A stretch of DNA of 50,113 nt from Mycobacterium parascrofulaceum ATCC BAA-614 (GTDB lineage Bacteria; Actinomycetota; Actinomycetes; Mycobacteriales; Mycobacteriaceae), in contig NZ_GG770554.1 in the NCBI RefSeq assembly GCF_000164135.1, positions 1,205,558-1,255,670 on the forward strand, given 5' to 3'. Shown here piece after piece: positions 41,579-49,972 of this stretch (position 1 is the stretch's first letter; each line of letters opens with the position of its first letter). The notes below the pieces were generated by a model. It worked only from the letters and a program-made list of their open reading frames with translations. It searched no databases and was not told the DNA's origin. The translations under genes were made by a program, and so were the position numbers.

Positions 41579-42325
41579 CTACCGGCGGAAGAGCCTGCGG
41601 GCCAGCCGGACCGCGGGGTCATACTTGCGACCCGCGACGCGTTCCTTCATGGGGATGATGGCGTTGTCGGTGATCTTGATGTGTTCCGGGCAGACCTCGG
41701 TGCAGCACTTGGTGATGTTGCACAATCCCAGGCCCTGCTGGTTCTGGGCGAGGTCTCGACGGTCGGCGGTATCGAGGGGGTGCATCTCCAGTTCCGCGAG
41801 GCGAATGAACATGCGCGGCCCGGCATACGCTCGCTTGTTGTCTTCGTGGTCACGGATCACGTGGCAGACGTCTTGGCACAGGAAGCACTCGATGCACTTG
41901 CGGAACTCCTGCGAGCGCTGGACGTCGGCTTGAGCCATCCGGTAGTCGCCGGGCCGAAGATCTTTGGGTGGCGCGAAAGACGGTATTTCTCTGGCTTTTT
42001 CATAGTTGAACGAGACGTCGGTCACGAGATCGCGAAGCACCGGGAAGGCTCGCATCGGGGTGACCGTGACAACCTCGTCTTCGGCGAAGGTCGACATGCG
42101 AGTCATGCACATCAACTTCGGGTAGCCGTTGATCTCCGCCGAGCAGGAACCGCATTTGCCCGCCTTGCAGTTCCACCGCACCGCCAGGTCGGGCACTTGC
42201 GTGGCCTGCAGCCGGTGGATCACGTCCAGCACGACCTCACCCTCGTTCACCGCGACGGTGAAGTCACGGAGTTCGCCACCCTGCTCGTCGCCGCGCCACA
42301 CCCGGATGATCCCGTTGTAGGTCAT
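41579..42325 (-). CDS. succinate dehydrogenase/fumarate reductase-type iron-sulfur subunit (Rv0247c-like)
   Basis: The 248-residue protein has all three cluster-binding sets: [2Fe-2S] CKAGKCGSC ... C (C53, C58, C61, C73), [4Fe-4S] CIECFLCQDVCH (~148-158) and [3Fe-4S] CNITKCCTEVCP (~203-213). It equals Rv0247c in length and style (Sdh1-type B subunit). No flavoprotein SdhA or membrane subunit gene lies beside it in this window, so it is an orphan paralogue or works with subunits encoded elsewhere. Its ATG overlaps the stop of a short upstream frame (ATGA) that looks like the tail of a lost flavoprotein-type gene. It converges with the globin gene. Confidence 0.88.
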   Translation of the reverse strand: MTYNGIIRVWRGDEQGGELRDFTVAVNEGEVVLDVIHRLQATQVPDLAVRWNCKAGKCGSCSAEINGYPKLMCMTRMSTFAEDEVVTVTPMRAFPVLRDLVTDVSFNYEKAREIPSFAPPKDLRPGDYRMAQADVQRSQEFRKCIECFLCQDVCHVIRDHEDNKRAYAGPRMFIRLAELEMHPLDTADRRDLAQNQQGLGLCNITKCCTEVCPEHIKITDNAIIPMKERVAGRKYDPAVRLARRLFRR

Positions 42326-42543
42326 CGAATCCTCCGTCCGGTCATGGTTTTGCCCGGGTCGGCATCGGCGGTCCGGGGCTCGACTTCAGTTACCATCGCG
42401 TCCTCGCCTATGGGGGCAGGATGTCCCATCTCTGGTTCACGCTCAGGTAGCGAAGTCCGTCGGGACCAGCGGTGAATTGCGGCCGCGACAGACTCGGCAG
42501 CCAAAGGGTCAGCACCCTTCTGGGTTTTTACAATTCGACGTGT
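42322..42543 (-). pseudogene. 3' remnant of a possible flavoprotein oxidoreductase upstream of the sdhB-like gene
   Basis: An open frame from 42543 to the TGA overlapping the sdhB-like ATG has no good start. It begins after an in-frame TAG and reads VKTQKGADPLAAESVAAAIH followed by RWSRRTSLPE. The GADPLAAESVAAAIHRW stretch resembles the C-terminal end of FAD-dependent pyridine-nucleotide oxidoreductases (GltD-like), where such a helix closes the protein. TTG 42504 could start a 60-residue peptide but has a weak ribosome-binding site. I read it as the surviving 3' end of a deleted gene once co-translated with the sdhB-like gene. The identification is tentative. Confidence 0.4.
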
Positions 42544-42625
42544 CTAAACATTAGCCCATGAGTGCGCCGCGGGGAATGGTTCTGCACCGATGGAGCTTGT
42601 GGCGATGCGCCGGACGCGTTGTCCA

Positions 42626-44290
42626 CTAGCGTCCGTGACCGGTCGCGTCGGCCGAAAGCTGGCCGGCGATCGCCTTTTTGTCGACCTTGCCGATCGGCGT
42701 GGTCGGCAGCGCCGCCATCGGGACCAGCACGTCGGGCCGGGCATGGGCGGCGACGCCCCGCCGATCGAGGTGGGCGTTCAGCTCCGCCAGCGTCACCGCG
42801 GGCCCGGTGAAAACCACCGCTGCGCAGATTTTTTCGCCGAGATAGGGGTCGGGTAGCGCGACCGCCGCCGCCGAGAAAATCGACGGGTGGTGCAGCAGCT
42901 GCTCCTCGAGGTCGGCCGCGGAGACGGTTTCACCGGCCCGGCAGATGACGTCCTTGACCCGCCCGGTGACGGTCAGATAGCCGTCGGGCCGCAGCCGGAC
43001 CAAATCACCGCTGCGGAAGAAGCCATCGGGATCGAAGCAGCGTTCGTTGTCGCGCTCGGCGCGGTAGTAGCCGTTGAGGGTGTACGGTCCGCGCACCAGC
43101 AGCTCACCTTCCTCGCCCGGCGCCACCGGTGCGCCCTCGGCATCGACGACGCGCAATTCGTCGGCCGGGCACAGCGGCCGTCCCTGGGTGTGGTCGACGA
43201 GCTCGGGTGGATCGCCCGGGCGGGTGTAGTTCAGCAGCCCCTCGGCCATCCCGAACACCTGTTGCAGACCCGGCGTCAACGCGGACCGGATGAGACGGGC
43301 GTCGTCGGGCTCCAGCTTCGCCCCGCCAACTTGCAACAGCCGCAGGGACTTCGGTGTCACCGGCTCCCATTCGCAGGCTTGCGCCCACAGCTTTGCCAGC
43401 GCCGGCACCAGGGCGGTGGCCGTCACGCCGTGGCGCTCGATCGCGGCGAAGGCGGCCTCGGGGCTGGGGTCGGTGCCGAAGACGGTGGTGGCGCCGACGG
43501 TCATCGCGCCGAGCAGGCCGGGGCAGGCCAGCGGGAAATTGTGCCCGGCCGAGAGCAGCACCAGGTAGACGTCGTCGGCGGTGAGCCCGCACACCTGCGC
43601 GCTGGCCGTCGCGTTGAACACGTAATCGTCGTGGGTGCGGGGGATGAGTTTGGGGGTGCCGGTGGTGCCACCCGAAACCAGCAGCAGGGCAGGCGATCCC
43701 GGATCCGGCGCCGGCACCCGCGGACGGCCGCCGGGCTGATCGCACAGCCGCGTCCACGACGTGAACGGGCCCGGGTCCCCGTCGACGACGACGTGCTCGA
43801 GCCCCGCGTTGGCCCTGAGGAGTTCGTCCGCCATGGCGCGGTAGTCGAAACCGCTTGCCGCATCGGCGATCACCAGCGCGCTGGCCTGGCTGACGGCGGC
43901 GAAGTGCCCCAGTTCGGCCGCCCGGTGGCCCGGCAGGCACATCACCGGCACGGCGCCCGCGCGCAGCAGCCCGAACAGCGCCACCGCGAACCGGCGGCCG
44001 TTCGGCAGCTGCAACAGCACCCGGTCGCCCGGGGCGATGCCCAGGCGGTGCAGTCCCGCGGCGGCGCGGTCGGCGTGTTCGTCGAGCTCGGCGTAGCTCA
44101 GGCCGGCACCGTCCGCGGCGTCGAGCACGGCCGTCCGCTCCGGCCAGCGCCGCGCCGCATCGCCCAGGATGGTGTCCAGGGGTCGTCCCGCCCAGTAGCC
44201 GGCCGCCCGGTAGGCGGCGGCCCGATCAGCGGGGAAGGGCACGAACCCGTCGAGGGCCCCGGCCCGGGGTTGCCGTGTGTTCGCGGTCAT
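42626..44290 (-). CDS. mbtA: salicyl-AMP ligase MbtA
   Basis: The 554-residue adenylating enzyme activates salicylate as salicyl-AMP and loads it on the aryl carrier domain of MbtB. ANL motifs are visible: LLLVSGGTTGTPKLIPRTHDDYVF (P-loop, ~190-213), QVFGMAEGLLNYTR, RSGDLVRLRPDGYLTVTGRVKD and the catalytic Lys near PTTPIGKVDKKAI. Residues such as AAGHNFPLACPGLLGAM match the salicylate pocket region known for MbtA (Rv2384). ATG 44290 (MTANTRQPRAG) is used. It is divergent from mbtB across the iron box. In M. tuberculosis mbtJ-mbtI lie beyond its 3' end; here a 14-kb block intervenes. Confidence 0.96.
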   Translation of the reverse strand: MTANTRQPRAGALDGFVPFPADRAAAYRAAGYWAGRPLDTILGDAARRWPERTAVLDAADGAGLSYAELDEHADRAAAGLHRLGIAPGDRVLLQLPNGRRFAVALFGLLRAGAVPVMCLPGHRAAELGHFAAVSQASALVIADAASGFDYRAMADELLRANAGLEHVVVDGDPGPFTSWTRLCDQPGGRPRVPAPDPGSPALLLVSGGTTGTPKLIPRTHDDYVFNATASAQVCGLTADDVYLVLLSAGHNFPLACPGLLGAMTVGATTVFGTDPSPEAAFAAIERHGVTATALVPALAKLWAQACEWEPVTPKSLRLLQVGGAKLEPDDARLIRSALTPGLQQVFGMAEGLLNYTRPGDPPELVDHTQGRPLCPADELRVVDAEGAPVAPGEEGELLVRGPYTLNGYYRAERDNERCFDPDGFFRSGDLVRLRPDGYLTVTGRVKDVICRAGETVSAADLEEQLLHHPSIFSAAAVALPDPYLGEKICAAVVFTGPAVTLAELNAHLDRRGVAAHARPDVLVPMAALPTTPIGKVDKKAIAGQLSADATGHGR

Positions 44291-44356
44291 CGAGGTCCTC
44301 AGACAGGGGGCGTGGTAGCGGCGATCCGTGAGTAAGGATAGGGTAACCCCCACAAC

Positions 44357-44375
44357 TTAGGGCAGCCTGTGCTAA
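44357..44375. promoter_or_regulatory. IdeR-type iron box between mbtA and mbtB
   Basis: TTAGGGCAGCCTGTGCTAA matches the iron-box consensus TTAGGTTAGGCTAACCTAA at 13 of 19 positions with intact TTAGG and CTAA ends. It lies in the 99-base divergent gap, 14 bases before the mbtB start. A TAGGGT hexamer at 44339-44344 may be the mbtB -10. Iron-dependent repression of both directions is inferred from the known mbtA/mbtB control in M. tuberculosis. Confidence 0.65.
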
Positions 44376-44389
44376 TTCAGGGAGGGTTC

Positions 44390-47300
44390 GTGGTGCGTGC
44401 CTCGGCGCGCTCGGAAGACGTCCGGGCAGAGGTGGCCGAACTGCTCGGCGTCGAGGTCGACGACGTCCACCCCGACACCAACCTGATCGGCCAGGGCCTG
44501 GACTCCATCCGGATGATGACCCTGGCCGGCCGCTGGCGCCGGCGCGGCATCCCCGTCGATTTCGCCACGCTGGCCGCCACCCCGACGATCGAGGCCTGGT
44601 CCGGCCTCGTCACCGCCGCCGACGCCCCGGCCGAGGACACCGAGCGGCCGCCCGCCGGAGCGGGCGACGACGCGGCGGCCGAGCCCTTTCCCCTGGCCCC
44701 GATGCAGCACGCCATGTGGGTCGGCCGCCAGGACAACCAGCAGCTCGGCGGGGTCGCCGGGCACCTCTACGTCGAATTCGACGGCGGCCCGATCGATCCC
44801 GGTCGGCTGCGCGCGGCCGCCACGGCGCTGGCCCGGCGCCACCCCATGCTGCGGGTGGAATTCCTGCCCGACGGCACACAGCGGATCGCGGCACGCGGCG
44901 ACGCGTTCCCGGTCGCGGTCGAGGACCTGCGCCACCTCGGCGCCGACGAAGTCGACCGGCGGCTCGCGGCCCTCCGGGAGACCAGATCCCACCAGCAGCT
45001 CGACGGGGCGGTGTTCGAGCTCGCCCTGACCCGGCTGCCCGGCGAACGTTCCCGCCTGCACGTCGACCTCGACATGCAGGCCGCCGACGCAATGAGCTAC
45101 CGCACGCTGATGGCCGACCTCGCCACCCTCTACCGCGGCCACCACCTGCCCGCGTTGGACTACAGCTACCGCCAGTACCGCCGCGCCGTTGAGGCGGACG
45201 AGGCGCGTCCGCAACCGGCCCGCGACACCGCCCGAAACTGGTGGGCGCAACGCATCCCGCAGCTGCCCGACCCACCGAGCCTGCCCACCACCGGCGACCG
45301 CGGCTCGCGGCGCAGCGTCCGGCTCTGGCATTGGCTGGACCCCGAGACCCGCGACGCCCTGTTTTCCCGCGCCCGGGCCCGCGGGCTCACCCCGGCGATG
45401 ACCCTGGCCGCGTCGTTCTCCCACGCCCTGGCCCGCTGGTCGACCAGCTCCCGCTTCCTGCTGAACGTGCCGCTGTTCGGTCGGCAACCGCTGCACCCCG
45501 ACGTCGACTCGCTCGTCGGCGACTTCACCTCCTCGCTGCTGCTCGACGTCGACCTCACCGGCTTGCCGACCGCGGCGGAACGGGCGGCGGCCGTGCAGGA
45601 CGCGATGCGGACCGCCGCCGCGCACGCCGCCTATCCCGGGCTGTCGGTGCTGCGCGACCTCAGCCGGCATCGCGGCACCCAGGTGCTGGCGCCGGTCGTC
45701 TTCACCAGTGCGCTGGGGCTCGGCCCACTGTTCGGCGACGAGGTCACCGCGCAATTCGGCACACCCGCGTGGATCATCTCCCAGGGTCCCCAGGTTCTGC
45801 TCGACGCCCAGGTCACCGAGCTCGACGGTGGCGTACTGGTGAATTGGGATGTGCGCGAAGGGGTTTTCGCCCCCGGTGTCATCGACGCGATGTTCGCCTA
45901 CCACATCGACGAACTGCTCCGGCTCGCCTCGGCCGACGAGGACTGGGACGCGCCCGGGCCGTCGCCGCTACCGGCGGCGCAGCGCGCGGTGCGGGACAGG
46001 GTCAACGGCCGCACCGCCGAGCCCAGCGGGGAAGCGTTGCACGACGGGTTCTTTCGGCAGGCCGAGCTACGGCCCGACGCACCCGCCGTACTCGCCGGTT
46101 CCGGTGACCTCAGCTACGCGCAGCTGCGCGACCGGGCGCTGGCGGTGGCCGCCGCTCTGCGGGGCGCCGGGGTGGGCGCCGGCGACACGGTCGCTGTGAT
46201 GGGCCCCAAAACCGCCGAACAGGTGCCGGCGCTGCTGGGCATCCTGAGCATCGGCGCGGTCTACCTGCCGATCGGCGTCGACCAGCCCCGCGACCGCGCG
46301 GACCGCATCCTGCAGACCGGCGGCGTCCGCCTGGCCCTGGTGTGCGGCGGGCAGCGCCTGGATCTGCCGGTGCCCGAGCTGACCCTTGCCGAGGTGCTGC
46401 GCGGCGCGGCCATCACCACCGAGATCCCTTCGGTAAGAGTCGAACCCGCCCAGCTGGCCTACGTGTTGTTCACGTCCGGCTCGACCGGTGAGCCCAAGGG
46501 CGTCGAGGTGACCCACGACGCCGCGATGAACACCGTGGAATTCATCGCCCGGCACTTCGAGATCGGCCCCGGGGACCGCTGCCTGGCCCTGTCCACGCTC
46601 GAAGGTGACATCTCGGTGATGGACGTCTTCGTCACCTTGCGGACGGGCGGGTCGATCGTGGTGGTCGACGAGGCGCAGCGCCGCGACCCCGACGCCTGGG
46701 CCCGGCTCATCGACACCCACCGGGTCACCGTGCTGCACTTCATGCCGGGCTGGCTGGAGATGCTGATCGAAGTCGGACACGGGCGGCTGTCGTCGGTGCG
46801 GGTGATTCCCACCGGGGGCGACTGGGTGCGCCCCGAACTGGCCCGCCGGCTACGGGCCGAGGCGCCCAACCTGCGGTTCGCCGGTCTGGGCGGCGCGACC
46901 GAAACCCCGGTCCACAACACCATTTTCGAGGTGATCGATCCCGAGGGGCTGCCCGCGGACTCGACCGCGCTGCCCTACGGCGTGCCACTGCCCAACAACG
47001 CCTGCCGCGTCGTCGACGACGCGGGCGACGACTGCCCGGACTGGGTCGCCGGCGAGCTGTGGGTGTCCGGCCGCGGCATCGCGCGGGGCTATCGCGGCCG
47101 ACCGGATCTCACCGCCGACCGCTTCGTCGAGCGCGCGGGACGCAGGTGGTACCGCACCGGCGACCTGGCCCGGTATTGGCCCGACGGCACGCTCGAATTC
47201 GTCGGCCGCGCCGATCACCGGGTCAAGATCAGCGGCTACCGCGTCGAACTCGGCGAGGTCGAGGCCGCGATGCGGCGGCTGCCGGGGGTGGCGATCGCGG

Positions 47301-47902
47301 TTGCCGCCCTCCTGCCCGGACCGGGTGGATCCGAAATGCTCGCCGCCGCGGTCTGCCCGGAGAGCTCCGGCGCCGACCTGGCCGCCGAGCGGGTGCGGGA
47401 GCTGATGGCCGAACTCCTTCCGGCGCACATGATCCCGCGCCACGTCGCGCTGGTGCGGCGTATCCCGTTCACCGACGCCGGCAAGATCGACCGCCGCGCC
47501 GTCGCCCGGGACCTGGCCGCCGCCGTTGCGGCGTCCGAGCGGCCCGCTCCCCGGTCCCCGGCGACGCCGCTGGAATCCGCCCTCGCCGCGCTCCTCGGCG
47601 GCCTGCTGGGCGCGGATACCGTCGGCCGCGACGACGACTTCTTCGCCCTCGGCGGGGATTCGGTGCTGGCCACCCAGGCCGTGGGTCGCATCCGCACCTG
47701 GCTGGACGCCCCCCACGTCGCCGTCGCCGACGTCTTCGCCACCCGAACGGTTGCGGCGCTCGCCGCCTTGCTCGTCGACCGGGAGGGGGGCGGCGCCCGC
47801 CTGGACCAGGTGGCCGAGCTGTACCTGGAGGTCATCGAGATGGACGCCGACACGGTGCTCTCGGCTTCGCGGCCGGCGGGCAAAGCGGGTTCGGCGCAAT
47901 GA
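44390..47902 (+). CDS. mbtB: mycobactin nonribosomal peptide synthetase MbtB, without C-terminal thioesterase
   Basis: This 1,170-residue NRPS forms the hydroxyphenyloxazoline core from salicylate and Ser/Thr. The order is an aryl carrier domain (residues ~1-75, Ser in GQGLDSIRMM); a heterocyclisation domain (~95-520) with the D-x4-D-x2-S motif as DMQAADAMS; an adenylation domain (~560-1030, core LFTSGSTGEPKGVEVTH, YRTGDLARYWPDG, GKIDRRAV); and a peptidyl carrier domain (~1075-1150, DDFFALGGDSVLATQ). M. tuberculosis MbtB is ~1,400 residues and ends in a thioesterase; here the protein stops after the carrier domain and the thioesterase is the next gene. GTG 44390 or 44393 follows GGAGGG; 44390 aligns best with the known N-terminus. 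Confidence 0.95.
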   Translation: MVRASARSEDVRAEVAELLGVEVDDVHPDTNLIGQGLDSIRMMTLAGRWRRRGIPVDFATLAATPTIEAWSGLVTAADAPAEDTERPPAGAGDDAAAEPFPLAPMQHAMWVGRQDNQQLGGVAGHLYVEFDGGPIDPGRLRAAATALARRHPMLRVEFLPDGTQRIAARGDAFPVAVEDLRHLGADEVDRRLAALRETRSHQQLDGAVFELALTRLPGERSRLHVDLDMQAADAMSYRTLMADLATLYRGHHLPALDYSYRQYRRAVEADEARPQPARDTARNWWAQRIPQLPDPPSLPTTGDRGSRRSVRLWHWLDPETRDALFSRARARGLTPAMTLAASFSHALARWSTSSRFLLNVPLFGRQPLHPDVDSLVGDFTSSLLLDVDLTGLPTAAERAAAVQDAMRTAAAHAAYPGLSVLRDLSRHRGTQVLAPVVFTSALGLGPLFGDEVTAQFGTPAWIISQGPQVLLDAQVTELDGGVLVNWDVREGVFAPGVIDAMFAYHIDELLRLASADEDWDAPGPSPLPAAQRAVRDRVNGRTAEPSGEALHDGFFRQAELRPDAPAVLAGSGDLSYAQLRDRALAVAAALRGAGVGAGDTVAVMGPKTAEQVPALLGILSIGAVYLPIGVDQPRDRADRILQTGGVRLALVCGGQRLDLPVPELTLAEVLRGAAITTEIPSVRVEPAQLAYVLFTSGSTGEPKGVEVTHDAAMNTVEFIARHFEIGPGDRCLALSTLEGDISVMDVFVTLRTGGSIVVVDEAQRRDPDAWARLIDTHRVTVLHFMPGWLEMLIEVGHGRLSSVRVIPTGGDWVRPELARRLRAEAPNLRFAGLGGATETPVHNTIFEVIDPEGLPADSTALPYGVPLPNNACRVVDDAGDDCPDWVAGELWVSGRGIARGYRGRPDLTADRFVERAGRRWYRTGDLARYWPDGTLEFVGRADHRVKISGYRVELGEVEAAMRRLPGVAIAVAALLPGPGGSEMLAAAVCPESSGADLAAERVRELMAELLPAHMIPRHVALVRRIPFTDAGKIDRRAVARDLAAAVAASERPAPRSPATPLESALAALLGGLLGADTVGRDDDFFALGGDSVLATQAVGRIRTWLDAPHVAVADVFATRTVAALAALLVDREGGGARLDQVAELYLEVIEMDADTVLSASRPAGKAGSAQ

Positions 47903-48663
47903 CATCCGATCGCCTGCTGAGTGCGCCCACCGAGTTCGCGCCCTGGGTCAAGCGGGTGCCCGCCGGGGGCGGGAATCCGCGCGCCGGCGCGACCGTCGTC
48001 TTCCCGCACGCCGGGGCGGCCGCGGCAAGCTACCGCGCGCTGGCGACCGCGCTGTCCGCGGGCGGGGACACCTACATCGTGCAGTACCCGCAGCGCGCGG
48101 AGCGGCTGGGCCACCCGGCCCCCGACACCGTGCACGACCTCGCCCGGGGCCTGTTCGACGCCGGGCCGTGGAATCGGGTGGCGCCGCTGCGGCTGTTCGG
48201 CCACAGCATGGGGGCCGTCGTCGCGTTCGAGTTCGCCAGGATCGCCGAATCTCACGACGTCGCCGTGCGCCGCCTGTGGGTCTCGGCCGGCCCGGCGCCG
48301 TCCGCGGTCGCCGCGATGCCCGAACTCCCCACCACCGATGACGGATTGCTCGCCGACATCGCCGATCTCGGCGGCACCGACCCCGAACTGCTCGCCGACG
48401 AAGAGTTCGCCGAGCTGCTGACCGCGGCCGTGCGGGCCGACTACCAGGCGGTCAACCGCTACGAGTGCGGCCCCGACGTCCGCATCCGCGCCGACATCCG
48501 CGTGCTCGGGGCGCGCGACGACCACCGCGTCGAGGAGTCCGCGTTGCGGCTCTGGGAAAGCCACACCGCGGGCGGCTTCGAGCTGTTCCTCTACGACGGC
48601 GGCCATTTCTACCTCGACGAGCACATCGACGCCGTCGCCGAGCGGGTGAACGGCGATGTCTGA
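47899..48663 (+). CDS. stand-alone thioesterase of the mycobactin synthetase (split from MbtB)
   Basis: The 254-residue alpha/beta-hydrolase has the nucleophile elbow GHSMG (LRLFGHSMGAVVAFEFARIA, residues ~90-110), an FPHAGAAAASYRALA N-terminal motif and the catalytic His in YDGGHFYLDEH. Its sequence (LLSAPTEFAPWVKRVPAGG) corresponds to the thioesterase domain at the C-terminus of M. tuberculosis MbtB. It starts at the ATG overlapping the mbtB stop (ATGA), in a different frame, so it is translated separately but coupled. It could release or proofread intermediates on the carrier domain. It overlaps mbtC by eight bases. Confidence 0.9.
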   Translation: MTSDRLLSAPTEFAPWVKRVPAGGGNPRAGATVVFPHAGAAAASYRALATALSAGGDTYIVQYPQRAERLGHPAPDTVHDLARGLFDAGPWNRVAPLRLFGHSMGAVVAFEFARIAESHDVAVRRLWVSAGPAPSAVAAMPELPTTDDGLLADIADLGGTDPELLADEEFAELLTAAVRADYQAVNRYECGPDVRIRADIRVLGARDDHRVEESALRLWESHTAGGFELFLYDGGHFYLDEHIDAVAERVNGDV

Positions 48664-49972
48664 GGACGGGTTCGACCGTGCCGGCGACCCGGTCGCGATC
48701 GTCGGGATGGCCGTGGAAGCGCCCGGCGGCATCGACACCGCTGAGAAGTATTGGGAGCTGTTGGTGGGCGGCCGTGAGGCGCTCGGTCCGTTCCCGACCG
48801 ACCGGGGCTGGCAGGTCCGCGAGCTGCTCGCCGGGTCGCGGCGTAGCGGGTTCAAGGAAATCCATGACCGCGGTGGATTCCTTTCCGGCGCAACGATGTT
48901 CGACCCTGAGTTCTTCGGCATCTCGCCGCGCGAGGCCGTCGCGATGGACCCCCAGCAACGCGTCGTGCTGCGGGTGTCCTGGCGTGCGCTGGAGAACAGC
49001 GGGATCAACCCCGACGACCTGGCCGGCCACGACGCCGGGTGTTTCGTCGGGGCCTCGGCCACCGGATACGGGCCGCACATGGCCACGTTCTCCCCGCACA
49101 GCGGCCACCTGCTCGCCGGGACGGCGCTGAGCGTGATCTCCGGGCGGGTCGCCTACACGCTGGGGTTGGCCGGTCCGGCGCTGACGGTGGACTCGTCGTG
49201 CGCGTCGGCGCTGGCGGCGTTCCACGTGGCCGTCCGGTCGGTGCAGAACGGCGACTGTGATCTGGCGCTGGCCGGCGGGGTCAACGTGCTGGGCTCACCG
49301 GGGTTCTTCGTCGAGTTCTCCAAGCAGCACGCCCTCTCCGACGACGGCCATTGCCGCCCCTACAGCGCGCAGGCCAGCGGAACGGTGTGGGCCGAGGGAG
49401 CCGCAATGTTTGTGTTGCAGCGCAAATCCGCCGCGCTGCGCGCCGGCCGGCGGGTGCTCGCCGAGGTACGCGCCACGGCCGTCAACCAGGACGGCCGCAG
49501 CGCCGGGCTGAGCGCCCCGAGCGGCGACGCGCAGGTGCGCCTGTTCCGTCGTGCCATGACGCAAGCCGGGATCCGGCCGGAGGACGTCGGGATGGTCGAG
49601 GGCCACGGGACCGGTACCCGGCTCGGCGACCGCACCGAGCTGCGGTCGCTGGGGCAGACCTACGGCGACACGGCGCCCGGCGCCGGCGCGCTGCTGGGCT
49701 CGGTGAAGTCGAACGTGGGGCACGCGCTGGCCGCCAGCGGGGCGCTCGGGCTGGCCAAGGTGATGGTGGCCGCCGAGCACGGCGCCATCCCGCCGACCCT
49801 GCACGCGGCGGACCCGAGCCCCGAAATCGACTGGGAAAACCAAGGATTGCGCCTGGCGAAAACCCTGACCCCATGGCCCGCGGCCGGCGGGCAGCGGATC
49901 GCCGCGGCGTCGGCGTTCGGCATCGCCGGCACCAACGCGCACGTCATCGTCTCCCTCCCCGAGGTCGCCTGA
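48656..49972 (+). CDS. mbtC: polyketide synthase ketosynthase MbtC
   Basis: The 438-residue protein is a single ketosynthase domain with the catalytic Cys in TVDSSCASALAAFH (residues ~175-188) and the two active-site His in EGHGTGTRLGD (~312) and KSNVGHALAASGAL (~350). With MbtD it extends the mycobactin chain by an acetate/hydroxybutyrate unit. Length and position match Rv2382c. ATG 48656 overlaps the thioesterase gene; its own stop overlaps the mbtD ATG (TGATG). Confidence 0.95.
   Translation: MSEDGFDRAGDPVAIVGMAVEAPGGIDTAEKYWELLVGGREALGPFPTDRGWQVRELLAGSRRSGFKEIHDRGGFLSGATMFDPEFFGISPREAVAMDPQQRVVLRVSWRALENSGINPDDLAGHDAGCFVGASATGYGPHMATFSPHSGHLLAGTALSVISGRVAYTLGLAGPALTVDSSCASALAAFHVAVRSVQNGDCDLALAGGVNVLGSPGFFVEFSKQHALSDDGHCRPYSAQASGTVWAEGAAMFVLQRKSAALRAGRRVLAEVRATAVNQDGRSAGLSAPSGDAQVRLFRRAMTQAGIRPEDVGMVEGHGTGTRLGDRTELRSLGQTYGDTAPGAGALLGSVKSNVGHALAASGALGLAKVMVAAEHGAIPPTLHAADPSPEIDWENQGLRLAKTLTPWPAAGGQRIAAASAFGIAGTNAHVIVSLPEVA

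Noticed and set aside
28471..42325. Mobile element or integrated phage carrying the accessory block
   Set aside because: No transposase, integrase, terminal repeats or tRNA attachment site could be seen; codon composition looks like the rest of the window.
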